Assembly (NCBI GenBank): GCA_030737835.1
Contig: CM060854.1
Location: 21,165,524-21,229,523, forward strand
Origin: Acorus gramineus
Taxonomy: Eukaryota; Streptophyta; Magnoliopsida; Acorales; Acoraceae
Reading direction: 5' to 3'
DNA: 64,000 nt
Position numbers and translations under genes: made by a program. Positions 12,296 through 24,309 of the stretch are shown in pieces. How positions within the stretch are numbered: position 1 is the stretch's first letter; every line of letters starts with the position of its first letter. Below the pieces are notes generated by a model, which saw only the letters and a list, made by a program, of their open reading frames with translations, was not told where the DNA came from and made no database searches.

Positions 12296-12821
12296 TAAGG
12301 CTGCAACTTGGATCAGGTTGAACCCGAACCCGACAGGTTGAACCCGATTTTTACATGGGTTGGGTTGATCAAATCGGGTTCGGGTGCGCTAATTCAGTTT
12401 GACTCATAAATCGGGTTGGGTTCGGATTGGCTTCACTCACAACCCGAACCCGTAAACTAATAATTAAAAAAAAAAAAGATCATGACCGTTCATATTGTAA
12501 ATTTTAATATGGGTAGTCCAAATTTTAGGTAAATCTAGCTAATCTTATGGGTAAGTCAGGTTGATTTATTTAATTTGCACATCATGTTAAAAATTCGGGT
12601 TAGTCCAATTCGGGTTGAAAATCGAGTTAGGATCGGGTTAGTCCAATTCGGGTTGGGTCGGGTTGGGTCGGGTTGGTTTATTTAATTACGGGTTGGGTTC
12701 GGGTTGGTCCAATTCGAGTTGAAAATCGGGTTGAATCGGGTTAGGGTTGAGTAATTTGAAATTCGGGTTGAGTTCGAGTTAGGGTCTAACCCGAACCCAA
12801 CCCGCCCAAGTTGCAGCCCTA
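12296..12821. mobile_element. Non-autonomous hAT element with 8-bp target-site duplication
   Basis: Starts TAAGGCTGCAACTTGG and ends CCAAGTTGCAGCCCTA. It is flanked by ATCATGCC on both sides (12288-12295, 12822-12829). The interior consists of many GGGTTGGGTCGGGTTGG / AACCCGAACCCG repeats. It lies next to another hAT-like start (TAGGGATGGCAATGAG at about 12134) whose right end is not seen. Confidence 0.85.
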
Positions 12822-13263
12822 ATCATGCCCCGTTATATTCCATATAAATCACTTATATCATCAGAATTAATATGATACATAAGCAAAAATAACTCATCAT
12901 ATATTATTATTATTATTATGACAATTGATAAAATACTTAAACATGTATTAAGTAATGTTATATAAGATAATTATTTAATTTATAATATAAAAAAGAATAT
13001 AAATATTTAATTAATTTTGTTTTCTTCTATAGAACACATACACTATGATATCACAACATATACTGCGCTATCATAATGTATCAAGCTGCAGACAGAGCTA
13101 CAAAACAAACAATCAGTTTTTCTTTACAGTCCAAAATATAAGTTTATATACCTCGTTAGAAATCCAATTAAGCATATACCTCGTTGGGTTTGGATTCTCT
13201 ACTTGTTTTTTCATGCTTGAATCTTGCTTGATTTTTATTGTGGGATTGTCATGTCATCATAAT

Positions 13264-13420
13264 TAAAATCAAACGGTTATAAATACATCAAATCATAAAT
13301 AGATCCATGTGTAATGAAGGGATCAATTTCATAAATACAAACATGTATAAATACATCAAATCATCAATTAAAATCAAACATGTATAAATACATCAAATCA
13401 TAAATAGAAATCATCAAATC
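13264..13420. repeat. Short imperfect repeat block
   Basis: The unit TATAAATACATCAAATCAT appears three times (about 13278, 13345, 13383), mixed with 'AATTAAAATCAAAC'. No function inferred. Confidence 0.5.
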
Positions 13421-13716
13421 ATGAATGGATCAATTTCATTTGATCTGACTGATCAAAGCACAATGTTAAACTATGTATATACCTAGTTAAATTTTTTTGT
13501 ACACTTACTAAAAATAGATTCATTCAACTCAAAATAGAGCGATATACATTTTTTATTAAAGCATATACCTCATTAGATGATGTTTACTATTTTTAAAAAA
13601 ATTAAAATACTATGCATTCTGAGTTTTGATTGGTAAAAAATAACTTAGACTAACATTTTCCATTGTAGAATGATTCATTTATTAGAAACATGAGAGCCTC
13701 ACTGTTTAAATTTTTA

Positions 13717-13970
13717 AAAAAAATGTTAGACTCAGTCACATTCAACAACCAAAACACAAACCTCACATGTTTTCATTTGTTTAAATATAGTAAATATTAT
13801 TTAATGATGTATATGTTTTGATAAAAAATGAATATGACTATATTTCAAGTTAAATTAATCCATTTTTAGTAAGTGTAAAGAAAATATTTAATGTTGTATA
13901 TATAATATCTAATAAGATATTTGTTTCACTAGACTGTGTTTTAGACTGAGAAAAAAACTGAGTGTAACAC
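13717..13970. mobile_element. MITE-like repeat, family D (inverted copy; a degraded copy precedes it)
   Basis: Runs from ATGTTAGACTCAGTCACATT to GAGTGTAACACCAC. Its reverse complement matches the copies at 41783-42055 and 48172-48445. A further degraded copy in the other orientation occupies about 13480-13665. Confidence 0.5.
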
Positions 13971-14039
13971 CACTAAAAAAAATGAAAGAGATGCTGCTTG
14001 AGAAGATGATAAATTCTCATCATTTGTTATGGTTGTAAA

Positions 14040-14595
14040 CATAGTTGTCGCGAGCCTAGGCGGCACTTAATTAAGATTTTATTATTTAAATTGATAATTA
14101 TATTAAAGTTATTTATCTGTTTATCCATTCTTTAATTTTTCCAAAAATACTACTTAAAATGAATAATGTTATTTATAAATAAAGAACGCGTGAATGTAAT
14201 TTATTGATGCTTGTCCATTTCAACAAAATTAATATAATCTAACTCTAGTAGTATTAAAGAATGAGAAAAGGGGAAGAGATTGATGGAGAATGAGATAGGA
14301 GTTCAGAAACTTTGAGAAGAGATAGGATGGAGAGACAAAAAATCAATAGAGACTCACTTGAGACCGGAAGAATTCGCTGCACCGTTGGTCAGCGGGATAG
14401 GTGATGTTTTAATCTTTCAATCATGTTTTTTTTTCTTTTATTTTTTAGAATAGGCAAGGGATTGGACGGACTAGGCGTGATTTAAGGGGGTAGACAGGCC
14501 CACACGTCCGCTTAATTAACATGCTATTAGGTGGGTAATCGCCTCGGTCCATCTGGACCGCCTACTTGCCTAGGCGGCGCCTCCCAGACAACCAT
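14040..14595. mobile_element. hAT-like element with target-site duplication
   Basis: The left end CATAGTTGTCGCGAGCCTAGGCGG is inverted at the right end (CCTAGGCGGCGCCTCCCAGACAACCAT). Both flanks carry GGTTGTAAA (14031-14039, 14596-14604), with two further matching bases on the left. The interior is AT-rich and non-coding. Confidence 0.75.
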
Positions 14596-15561
14596 GGTTG
14601 TAAAGCTTTCATCACCCAAGAAAAGCAAAAGAAAACATGAAATCAAATTCTCACTCGTATAAATGGCTGCCTTGTCATGTTCAATTTTTTTTATGTGGAT
14701 GGGTGTGTAACACGTGATTGATAAATTGATAATGAAGAAGATAGTTGAATTGTAATGCTATTTTGTGGAGATGATCAGTAGCATCATATACTTGTATGTT
14801 CAATATGGATTAGAGGGGAAAACACACGTAAATCGATTTCAAATGTCCAAAATGATGAAATTAAGATGAATGCGCTTAGGTTCAAGAAAAGATAGTTGCA
14901 AAATGTTAGATGCAAAGGGAAGGGGAGAAGAAATCCTAGTAGAACTTGGATAGACTGATATGGAAGGAGATGTGATTATAAAGCTGACATTAAGCCAACT
15001 TTATTGTTGATATTGTCCATAAGAGTACCCTACTTATCCTTGTTAACATCTATAGAATCCCAACATAGAAAATAACTATGCCTGAATTATCTTACATGGA
15101 AATAAAAGGGACCCAGGAATTAAGCCAGCACAATGCAAGTGCCTCCTATCAGTACGTTAAAATTGGACATGAACAACTCATGCAGATCATAAGCCTCAAG
15201 AAATGATTAGAATAGAATACAGTGAAAGGACATACAACCAGTAGATGCAGAATCAGTAGGAAAGAAAATCATAGGTGTTGCTGTCCAATGTTGTCGTCCG
15301 AAAGATTGCAATGTTTGTGAAATATCCCCAATAAAAAAAGGCTGATTCAGGTTACTGTTGGATTCAGGGGAAAAGAAGAAGATGCACGAGTAGATCCACT
15401 TGAGATTTTTTATACTCATCATGCATCCATTACATATAAATTAACACAAAATTCTTCCAACAGATAACCCGCGAGAACATTAGAACATTCAAGGAAGCAA
15501 AAACAGACGAGGAAAGGCATAATCTAAGTGTACAAAATGTACTAACCTGTCCGCGAAACGA

Positions 15562-18500
15562 CTATTGTGGATATGAGGGTTGCGGTGGAAGTCCAACACC
15601 AGTGGCATAATCATATCCGGCAGAGTAGCTCCCCGGACCCCCATACACCACCCCACCATGGACCCCACTCGCACCTTCCGACACGTATGGGAACTGCTGC
15701 TGCTGCGGTGGGGCAGCACTCCAACCCTGCTGCGGTCCCCCACCATAAATGTACGGCTCAGCAAAATGGGACGCTGATGGATTGTTCCGTTGTGGGGCAC
15801 GTTGGAATGAAGGGTATGCTTTGTTTGTGGTCCTCCCGGCTTTGGCTGGATGTAAGGTTGCGGGGGACTGTCGGGGTCGCTTTTTTTGGAACTTACTAGA
15901 GGCGGCGGTCTTCTTCCTCTCCATCTTTGCTTTCTCCAGCTGGATGGCTCGCTTTTTGAGGCCATCGATTTTGAACTCTGAATCGAGTTTCAGGGCTTCC
16001 ACACACTTGATGACGGATCTGATCGAACTCAATTCTACCGCATTAGCCTCATCCTGTAAAATGAGATTTAGTTCACGTGTTCATCATTCATTTTTTTAAA
16101 GAGTAACACGATGTAATTACATGCAGCAGCAGCTCTAAGTGTTGTTTCTTTTCCTGCAAATGGTGACAATCACCTACAGACATCTATGGAGGATGCTAAG
16201 AACTAGAAGAAAAGAATGAGTTCCCCTTTGAAAGGATCCTCCAGCATCTAATCAGATATATAGACATGAAAAAAAATCTTAAGATTTTAAAGGTGATACC
16301 ATTGGAAAAAGTGGGTGACTATCCAAACAGCCTTAAATGATAAACTTCTAACTATGATATCATTATATTCAAAAGAACAACAGATTAAGGTATCTATAAA
16401 GGACTAATAGCCTGAATATATATATTTTTTGGGTAGGTAATAGCCTGAAAATTTTGCTTATTGCATTGACCTAGTTTTTGGTGACAAGGAACACCAAATT
16501 AGTTGGGAAACCTCGGATGCCTAGAATCATCCACAAACCATGTACATCGGGTAAGCTCAGGGGGATTCAAACTCGAGATTTATGGGGTGGAAACCCATGG
16601 CTCTAGCCAAAGAGGCAATCTGTGTGAATTGATATGCATATTTATCTTTATAGATATATCATTCCTGGGGGTGTGCGCGTGTAAATGATCTGTTCAAAAT
16701 GGTCAAAATGGAAGATGGATATGGAAGGCTTACAATCATATTTTAGAACCCCCCCCCCCCCTCCCCCGCGCAATAATAATAATAATATAAAAAAAAATCC
16801 AATTCTGGAAAAATTGAGCTTCACAAAATCAGCTCCAATACCTAGTCAAACCAATGGCTCAGCTAGAAATAACTATAGATACAGGGTATCAAAAAAAAAT
16901 GAAACAAGAGCAATATGATAAATAATGAGAAGGGGAAACTTGGGACATGAGTCACACGAAAAGATGAGGGAAACTCGGGAGCAGAAAAATACCAAAGTCA
17001 TTAGGTTTGGTACCACAAGGTGCAGGGGCCACAACAGTGATATCAGATGTACTCATTGCACAAGGTAACAATGAAAAACATTCTTGAGACAACAATTCTT
17101 GCAGACTTGATATGCAGTGTTAAGCAAAGTTGAATTCAGATTGTGTGTATTTAGATAGTATTACATCTGACATATGCACGTCAATAATGTGGGAACATGA
17201 CATCATATCAACTACTATGCAATCTTTGTTAACCAATCACATTTTGCATAAATCATTTGCTAAGAAACTGCATGTCTATTATATGCGTACTCGAATTCAT
17301 AGTTCTAAATATCATATATCCAAAAGTCATATAATGATTAATTGCTTAACAAACATTAAATCAAAAAAGAAATGATTACATTTCCTTCCATTCTCCACAG
17401 TAAGATAAGAAAACACTCTTATCATGCACCGCTGTTGCATGAAACATGTCTTCCTGATGGATAAGCATTACATTACCATGGGAATCTATATCTAAATGGA
17501 ACTCACGTGGAATATCAATCACTACTAATTAAAATCCATTTCCATAGATCAATCGTAAACAAAGCATAGCAGCAAATTTTTATTGTTTAAGAAGTAAAAA
17601 AAAATAGCAGCAAAAGAGCACCTGGTTCAACCAAAGTACCAAACAAAAAATGTAGACTAGAAAACAACTCATCAAAATCTAAAAACAAATATGCAAATAA
17701 GCAGCGCAAAGCCACAAACTAGAATGATTTTTCTTTAAAAAAGGTTGTACCTGATGTGGCTGTATCTTGAATAACATGATAAATGTTAAATTCTTTTCTC
17801 TGTAGATATTTCACATGCAAGTGTAATCATATGACTTATTCGGGAACAAATGTACAGCACTGTTTATGAAAGCAATACAACGATCATGCACTAAAGGAGA
17901 AAAAAAAACAGCACTTGCAAGAAGCAACAGAAGAAGGTGAAGTGAAATAATCCAAATCATACCGTAGCAGCTATGGAATAATTCGCTTTCCTCAATAGAT
18001 CAGTTGCACACTTTTTTGAGTTCTGTACATATTTCTTAAGTAAAGGGACTGGAGGGAATCTTTCGGCCAAACCAGACTCATGCACAAAATACACAGCTTC
18101 CACCTCCTTCCCATTGTTTATAAGCTCGTCTATTAAATCTGCATGAAAGAGCATAAGACCATAAAATAGAAGATTCAGAAAAGAATAAATAGCTCCCACG
18201 GAATCCGCAAACACTAACAATCATATAATTTGTTCCATTACAAGTCTACTCTGGCCATCACCATTAGACATCACCTAGACTTGAAAGCTAAAGCAATCAA
18301 AGCTTAAGTGGGTCACCATATACACAGTCCCAAAAATGCTTTTCAATGAGACACACGATTGATCTAAAATATTAAATTTATCAGGGTAATAAGAAGTGGG
18401 TAACTATAAGAAGCTTAAGTGGTAATTAGGGTTCATTTGTATTCCACATATATGAGCTCACAAATGTTGTAATACCATGAAGAAAAATGAGAAACCTTTT

Positions 18501-19989
18501 TGAGTGCGCCTCAGCATCTTGCTCATATTATCCCCCTCAATGTGGGCAACAATGGAGGCTATGTCCCAATAGAATTGGGCATTATCTTTATTATCATTAA
18601 ATGCATAATGCCCCTTGAACAAAAAAAGGAGATGATGGATCTCCAGAAACGAGGAAAAAAAAAGAAGGAAAAAATAAGAAACTAAAGAGGGCCTCCCAAA
18701 ATCTTGGGTTCCCTTACAATCAATCCCCCAAAATGTCACTGTCCAAGCCATAGGTCACCATGATGATAGCTGGCACCTTGAAGTAGGGAAGTAATCGCCG
18801 CCTGAGCCACAAACACCAACAAACCACATGCAGGATTAACCCTTAAAATTTGACTAAGCTGCTCTAGGAATTCCGCATTCACTTCATGCGGAACCATATT
18901 CTCAAGATAAGCACTTACAAATCTTACTCACACAATGTGGCATCGGAAAAAAAAAATTCAAAGCACATGCTCATGATCACACAAATTTGTTCAGGTAAGG
19001 TTTAACATTTTCCCTCGCAAACATGCATGTATCTCTATCATTCTATATAATGTGATGAACAATATGAATCATACATAAACATATACAACTACAAAACTAA
19101 AGAAAAAAAAGAAATCACTTTTTCCATGGAAGTCAGAATCCTTACCCCCCATTTTATCTCGGAACCCCAATGCGAGCGCAATCCTTGGCGTCTCCTTCCT
19201 TGACGCAAACTCCAAAATCAACCCCCTCAAGTACCCTTCCTCGAACCTCTCCCGCAACCCGAACGCCGCCACCACCTGCAAGAACAGCTGCCCCTCCGAC
19301 GCCCCCTTGTCCTCCCCGTCCCTCCTCTCCTCCACCCTCCCCTTCAAAACCTCCGCCACCCTCACCGCCCTCTCCACCACCCCCGCCCCAAACCGCTGTC
19401 CACCCTCCCCGGGGAGCAACGCATGCAATATCACCCCACACGCCCAACACCGCTCCGACGAGGAGGAGCCAATGAAGGCCTCCACCGAGTCAAGCACGAG
19501 CCTTGCCGGGTCCACGGCCTCCTCTGCCACCGCCGCCGCAATCTCCCCCTTCATCTCCACCAAATGTTTCCTCCTCCCCGCCACGTACCCCCACAGCCCC
19601 TCCGCGTCCATCCTCCGACAGTACCTCCGGATCGACGCAGGGATGTCGAGGTCCCCGGAGGAGGGGGCGGCGAGGTCGGCGAGGGCGGAGTCGCGGAGGC
19701 GGGCGACGGCGGCGGCGGAGGAGGACTCGGAGGAGGGAATGGAGGCCTCGCGGGCTTCGAGGGTGTCGAGGGCGTGGCGGGTGTCGGAGTCGAAGGAGGT
19801 GAGGGAGGAGTCTAGGGTTTGGGAACGGAGGGTTAGGGTTTGGTCGAGGGAGGCGAAGTGGGAGGTGAGGGAGGAGTAGAGGCGGGTGAGGTTGGTGAGG
19901 AGGGTGTTCTGGGTGATGATTTCTTCGAAGGAGCGGCAGACGTCGTCGGAGATGGTGGTGGTGGTGGTGGAGATCGAGTCGGTCGCCAT
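15562..19989 (-). CDS. FRIGIDA-like protein (FRL4-like)
   Basis: Member of the plant FRIGIDA family of nuclear coiled-coil proteins; FRIGIDA itself promotes FLC expression and late flowering, while most paralogues lack a defined role. Three coding exons join in frame: 19146-19989, 17963-18138 and 15562-16053, giving 503 residues, close to FRL4A/4B length. An N-terminal helical/coiled region (about 20-85) contains SFEEIITQNTLLTNLTRLY. The Frigida domain core follows (RRYCRRMDAEGLWGYVAGRR at 121-140; DLIDELINNGKEVEAVYF and FPPVPLLKKYV in exon 2; the IKCVEALKLDSEF region and LEKAKMERKK in exon 3). A low-complexity tail rich in G, P, Q and Y ends the protein. The donor after ATGGGGG and the acceptor before ATTTAATAG are well supported. 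A good donor (GTTAGT at 15543-15548) lies just past the stop, so the 3' UTR may be spliced. The subgroup call is from memory of FRL4 sequences. Confidence 0.9.
16440..16625 (-). mobile_element. tRNA-derived SINE-like sequence in FRIGIDA-like intron 2
   Basis: On the minus strand an A-box-like TGGCTAGAGCCATGGG is followed about 35 nt later by a B-box-like CTCGAGTTTGAATCC, then a body ending near TTGGTGTTCCTTGTCACC. The layout resembles plant Au-type SINEs. Ends and duplication were not defined. Confidence 0.5.
18458..18905 (-). pseudogene. Coding-like fragment in FRIGIDA-like intron 1, family not recognised
   Basis: Two protein-like stretches lie in the same orientation as the host gene. One (18746-18904) is open for about 52 codons and includes ENMVPHEVNAEFLEQLSQ and then ACGLLVFVAQAAITSLLQ before a stop. 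The other (18490-18610) includes NAQFYWDIASIVAHIEG. The two are in different frames and are separated by a pyrimidine-rich stretch that could be an intron remnant. Composition and helical pattern look coding, but I do not recognise the parent. It may be a gene scrap carried in by a transposon or a retained pseudogene. Confidence 0.35.
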
Positions 19990-20559
19990 TGATGGGTGCT
20001 AACGGAGATCGGAATGGATGGGTGACCTTAAGCCCCTTTTGTTTCGGGAATAGACCCGGAATAAGTGAAAAGTAACGAGGATAATTTTAAAATGGTTAAA
20101 GTAGTGTCAGGAACACTGGAATAAATGGAAATAAGTAAACTAAACTTAACTAATATAAAAATGGTGTATATAAATTTCAGCAAATCCTTGAAATTAAATT
20201 ATTTTAGATTGTTCAATTCAAAAGAATACGTTGATTCATTATCAAATCAACTATCCAATCAATTATTATCAATTTTACACTTTTTATGATTACTTATCTA
20301 CATCTTATTTATATTCTATCCCAACAACAAAAATTTTATTATTATGTTTTTCTATTATAATAATTTAAAACATGACTACACATAAAATCATTTATTCTTA
20401 TTTATATTAAATAGTCATAAATCTTAAAATAACTTAATTTTGAACTAAATGATTAACATTATTTATTAATTTCAATTAATATTTAATATTTTATTGTTAT
20501 TTTTGTATAACAAAATGTTACACTTGTTAGTTTTTATAATCCAAAACAACAATGATTTA

Positions 20560-22490
20560 CAGGCTCATTGTATAGGTTTCATGTAAGCCCCATAAATAGC
20601 ATAGGTGATAATACTGAATATGTCATTGAATGCAATTTGAGTAACTCCTCATCATAATTATGGGACGGTTAGGATTACCTCATATGGAACTATTCCTCAA
20701 TTATCATGTTGAATAATCAATTTTCAACCTCTGATTTATTTATTTGTAGGACTTTTTCAGATTTGATTTGATTGGAAATCACAATTGATCTATTTGACTA
20801 CCGATTTCAATGTCTATTGATTCAGGTGTGATTTTGTTTATTTATTTGTTTCAGTGTTTGTTATAATTTTTTTCTCGAATTTAGTGTTTGACGTTAAATC
20901 TGACAGCATATGATGCATTTGCTTTATAATTTTTTCTTTGAATCTGATTTTTTTTATTTTAAATTTGTTTTTTTTTTGGAGGACTTTTAGAATTCTGATG
21001 TTATTTGGAATTTATATGCATTATTTTTTCAAATGTCAGTTATATTTTCAAAATAATCTAAACTTTTATGCATTATTTTTTTATATGTCAGTCACATTTA
21101 TGAATGTAACTGATTTTTACTATATAAGTTAGTATTTTTTTGAAATGAAACTAATGTTTATAAGTCTTATATAGGTACAGTCGTCACATTCACAAATGTA
21201 ACTGACTTTTTTTTGTGTAATTGATTGATTTGACTATTGTTTTCAATGTCTATAGATTTAGGTGTACCATTTGTTATTGTTTATTTTTGCATTTGTTACA
21301 AAAAAAATTTCTTGAATTTGGTATTTGATATTAAATCTGCCCATCTTTATCTGCTTTTGTTTACAATTTTTTCTTTGAATGTGATATTTGATGCTAAATA
21401 TGTTTTTTTTTTTAGGATTTTATATAGTTTTGATGTACGGACACGTAGTTGTGTAACATTTTAAACTAGCGAAAACTCAATATAGCTCCCTGAAAACTTA
21501 TGAAAATCAGAAAAAAGTCCCTGTAAAATTGGTAAATTTCTTCATATCCCTATCTTATTAAATAATATCTATTTTAGTCCGTATAACTAACCAGATGTGT
21601 GGTTAACCCTAACCATGCATGGTAAATTACTGTTATGCCCTTTTAAAATTTATTTTCTTTGTTGAAAAAAATCGATATAACTCTTTCAAAACTTATGAAA
21701 AATCGAAAAAGGTCCATATGAAATTTAAAAATCGTCTTAACTCCCTGAAATCTTCTCAAAATCACAAAAAATCCATGTGATTATCTAAAAATATACTGAT
21801 TTATTTACATTTTATTAAACAAATTATAGTTTTATAATCAAGGTGTTATGCTTTTTATTGCTAATAATTTTGAGTTAAAAATGTATTAAAGAATTTGGAT
21901 TGGGTTGTTAAATTGTTGTCTCTATTGATTTTGTAATGGAGTTAATGAAGTTGTAATTTTTTTTGTTCAGTCTCTGTAATGAGATTGAGTATGTGAAAAT
22001 GTCAAAAAATGACTTAATTTTATAGATCAAATAAGGTTTGATGGATATTTTTTTTTTACAGATGAGGATGACATTTCAGGAGATGGGAATGTTGAAATAT
22101 GACGAGAGTATTTTTGTCTTACAAAAGAACTAAATCTAATTTAATAAAGTTTGTAGGGACTGAATCCAATTTTTATAAGTTTCTGAGGACCTATTTCAAT
22201 ATACTCTTGACCAGGGGACTAAATTCGTTAACCATATACACTTTATGGAGACCTAGGATGATATTCTGATTTTAGAGAGATTTTTTGTGATTTCAATAAA
22301 ATTTTAAAAAGTTAAGAAGATTTTTCCTTTTAAACTAATATGAACTTTTATGTATTATATTTTGTAAGCCAGTTATATTTTTGAAATGTAACTGAAGTTT
22401 ATATGCCTTAAATAATAGAAATCAGTTACATTCACAAATGTAACTAAACTATTTGTGCAATATATTTTGAAACTAAGTTATATTGACAAA
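20560..22490. repeat. Dispersed AT-rich repeat, related to 50640-51460
   Basis: The segments 'TTAGGATTACCTCATATGGAAC', 'GGAAATCACAATTGATC' and the recurring 'AGTTACATT..AAATGTAACTGA' phrases are matched in the same order at 50640-51460. Within the block, phrases on the pattern 'CTCCCTGAAAACTTATGAAAATC' also recur (21487, 21681, 21740). No coding region seen; class undetermined. Confidence 0.5.
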
Positions 22491-22509
22491 ATGTAACCGA
22501 CTTGCTTTT

Positions 22510-22715
22510 TATCTGATCTTAGACTGCGTTTGAATGTGAAGTTGAAACGCTAAGATTCTTAATATATTGTGTTTCAAGCTCAGTTTTTGAAAAGCTTGTT
22601 TTATTTTATTTTCAACTGAAAGGATAAAGTGTGTTTGGATATGAGTTTGAGATTTTTTAATTTTTAAAATGTAGAATCTACTTAAACTCATATCCAAACG
22701 GAGAATTAGTGATTC
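22510..22715. repeat. MITE-like repeat, family A (copy 2)
   Basis: Starts CTGCGTTTGAATGTGAAGTTG and ends ACTTAAACTCATATCCAAACG. The two ends are partly inverted (GTTTGGATATGAGTTT also appears inside). Related to 3250-3480 and 44340-44575. Confidence 0.5.
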
Positions 22716-22975
22716 TTCAAAAGTTAGTTACATTCATCAAAAGGTGGATATGAATGTCAAAAAAGGTAGAGTCTGGAGGGATATTGAAAAGGTATTCGAA
22801 ACACTTCTCATATGATAGAGGACGGTGAGATGAATTCAAGGATAATGATGCTTAAGATGAGCAGGTCGGCCAGAATTTTTTTTTTTGAAGTAGCCGACGT
22901 CTACTTCAAATTTGAGATGTATTTCAGATCCACGAACGATTAAATATAATATTACTTTATCTTATAACAGTAATT

Positions 22976-23046
22976 ACCTACTTAGCTCAGAGGGTAGAGT
23001 GTGGGACACTTCAGCTCCAAAGTAAATGGTTCGAGTCTAGTAGTCA
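22976..23046 (+). pseudogene. Degenerate tRNA-Tyr-like sequence (full-length relic)
   Basis: Has a tRNA layout: acceptor-like ACCTACT, TA, D-arm with A box (TAGCTCAGAGGGTAGAG), a 3' part AGCTCCAAAGTAAATGGTTCGAGTC carrying the B box, and the 3' acceptor-like AGTAGT. The 3' part aligns by eye with plant tRNA-Tyr (AGATCCTTAGGTC.CTGGTTCGA). The anticodon arm does not fold cleanly and the acceptor pairing is only partial, so it is not expected to be functional. Confidence 0.45.
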
Positions 23047-24273
23047 AAATATTTACCTTTTCATTTATGTCATCTATAATTTCAAATATATGTTTAATTA
23101 AAAATTAGACAATTTGAACTCTTTTAATATGTATATATATATGAATATAATTTTTTTTATCATCGTTGAATCTTATCTGATTATCTTAAATTTTCTCTAA
23201 TGAAATACTTTATTTTTAATATAATAAATTATATTAAAAAAATTCATTCGTAAATTTTATCAACTTATCTAATAATACAAGGTTTTACTTAAAAAATTAT
23301 CATTTGAAAAAAAAATCGATACAAAAATGGATCAAATACCAATTTATCCTAATATTTATATGAATTTAAAAACTCAAATTTGATAAGATGATTTAAAATT
23401 TGGCATAAAAATTAGGTTTAAAGACATCCAAGTCCTCGCAAAGTCAAATATGGATAATCTCATATAAGTCCTTATTAAAGTTGGAGCAGACATAAAAGTC
23501 TTTAAAAACTCATAAAAACCCATACATTATGGTTTCAACAAAAATTAATTTTAACTCAACTTACCGTATTTAACTTTAACTTATAACCATAAAATGATTA
23601 AATTATCCTCAAATGTTTTACCGTTTTCAAACAATATCTCAAAGAAAATGAAGAAACATAAAAGTCTTACAAGGATAATTTGATTTTTGCATGGACTAAT
23701 TTATTTTTATGATTGTTTATGGAAACTATAATGTTTACACAATTACATGGTGATAAAATATTCTATCAAATTTGAATGAAAATTTAATCCGAGGACGATA
23801 ATTATGTTTTGGTAAGTTTTTAAGGACTAATGTATCTGCCCCAACTTTCACAGGGACTTATATGGGATTAAGCATCTTTGCAGGGATGTAAATGTCTTTA
23901 ATCCTAAAAATTAATAAGTTTGGATAAATAAGATATTATAATTAAAATAGATATTATAGGACATTTTGTTAAATAAGTAGCTTAAAATTGATTAGCTAAA
24001 TATTTAAAAATTTATTAAGTTATGGATAAATTGAATATCATAAAGAATCGTTTTAAAATTAATAATTTAAGATATGGATTAATTAAATATTAATAATTTG
24101 TAATTTGAAATGAAAGTATATGGATTAATAAGATAATATTCATATATAATTTAAAATAGGTAATATGTATATGTTAAAATAGATAATATAAGTTCAATAG
24201 GTAATAATTTTATAACAATTTTATAAAGTTTTTTTTTTTTTTTTTGGTAAACAATTTTATAAAGTTAAACCAT

Positions 24274-24309
24274 GATCCTTAGGTCGCCGGTTCGAGTCCG
24301 GCAGTCGGA
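24274..24309 (+). pseudogene. 3' half of a nuclear tRNA-Tyr gene
   Basis: GATCCTTAGGTCGCCGG followed by TTCGAGTCCGGCAGTCGGA. The T-arm stem GCCGG/CCGGC is perfect, and the sequence corresponds to the second exon of plant intron-containing tRNA-Tyr. No 5' half precedes it; poly-T and AT-rich DNA lie upstream. Confidence 0.6.

Noticed and set aside
16748-16766. C-run with CCCCCGCGC in FRIGIDA-like intron 2 as a regulatory site
   Set aside because: Simple homopolymer next to AAT repeats; nothing more to support a function.
19154-19879. Several plus-strand ORFs opposite FRIGIDA-like exon 1
   Set aside because: Low-complexity Pro/Gly/Arg translations caused by GC-rich codons of the minus-strand gene.
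22976-23046. Functional tRNA gene
   Set aside because: The anticodon arm does not pair and acceptor ends match only partly, so it is recorded as a relic.
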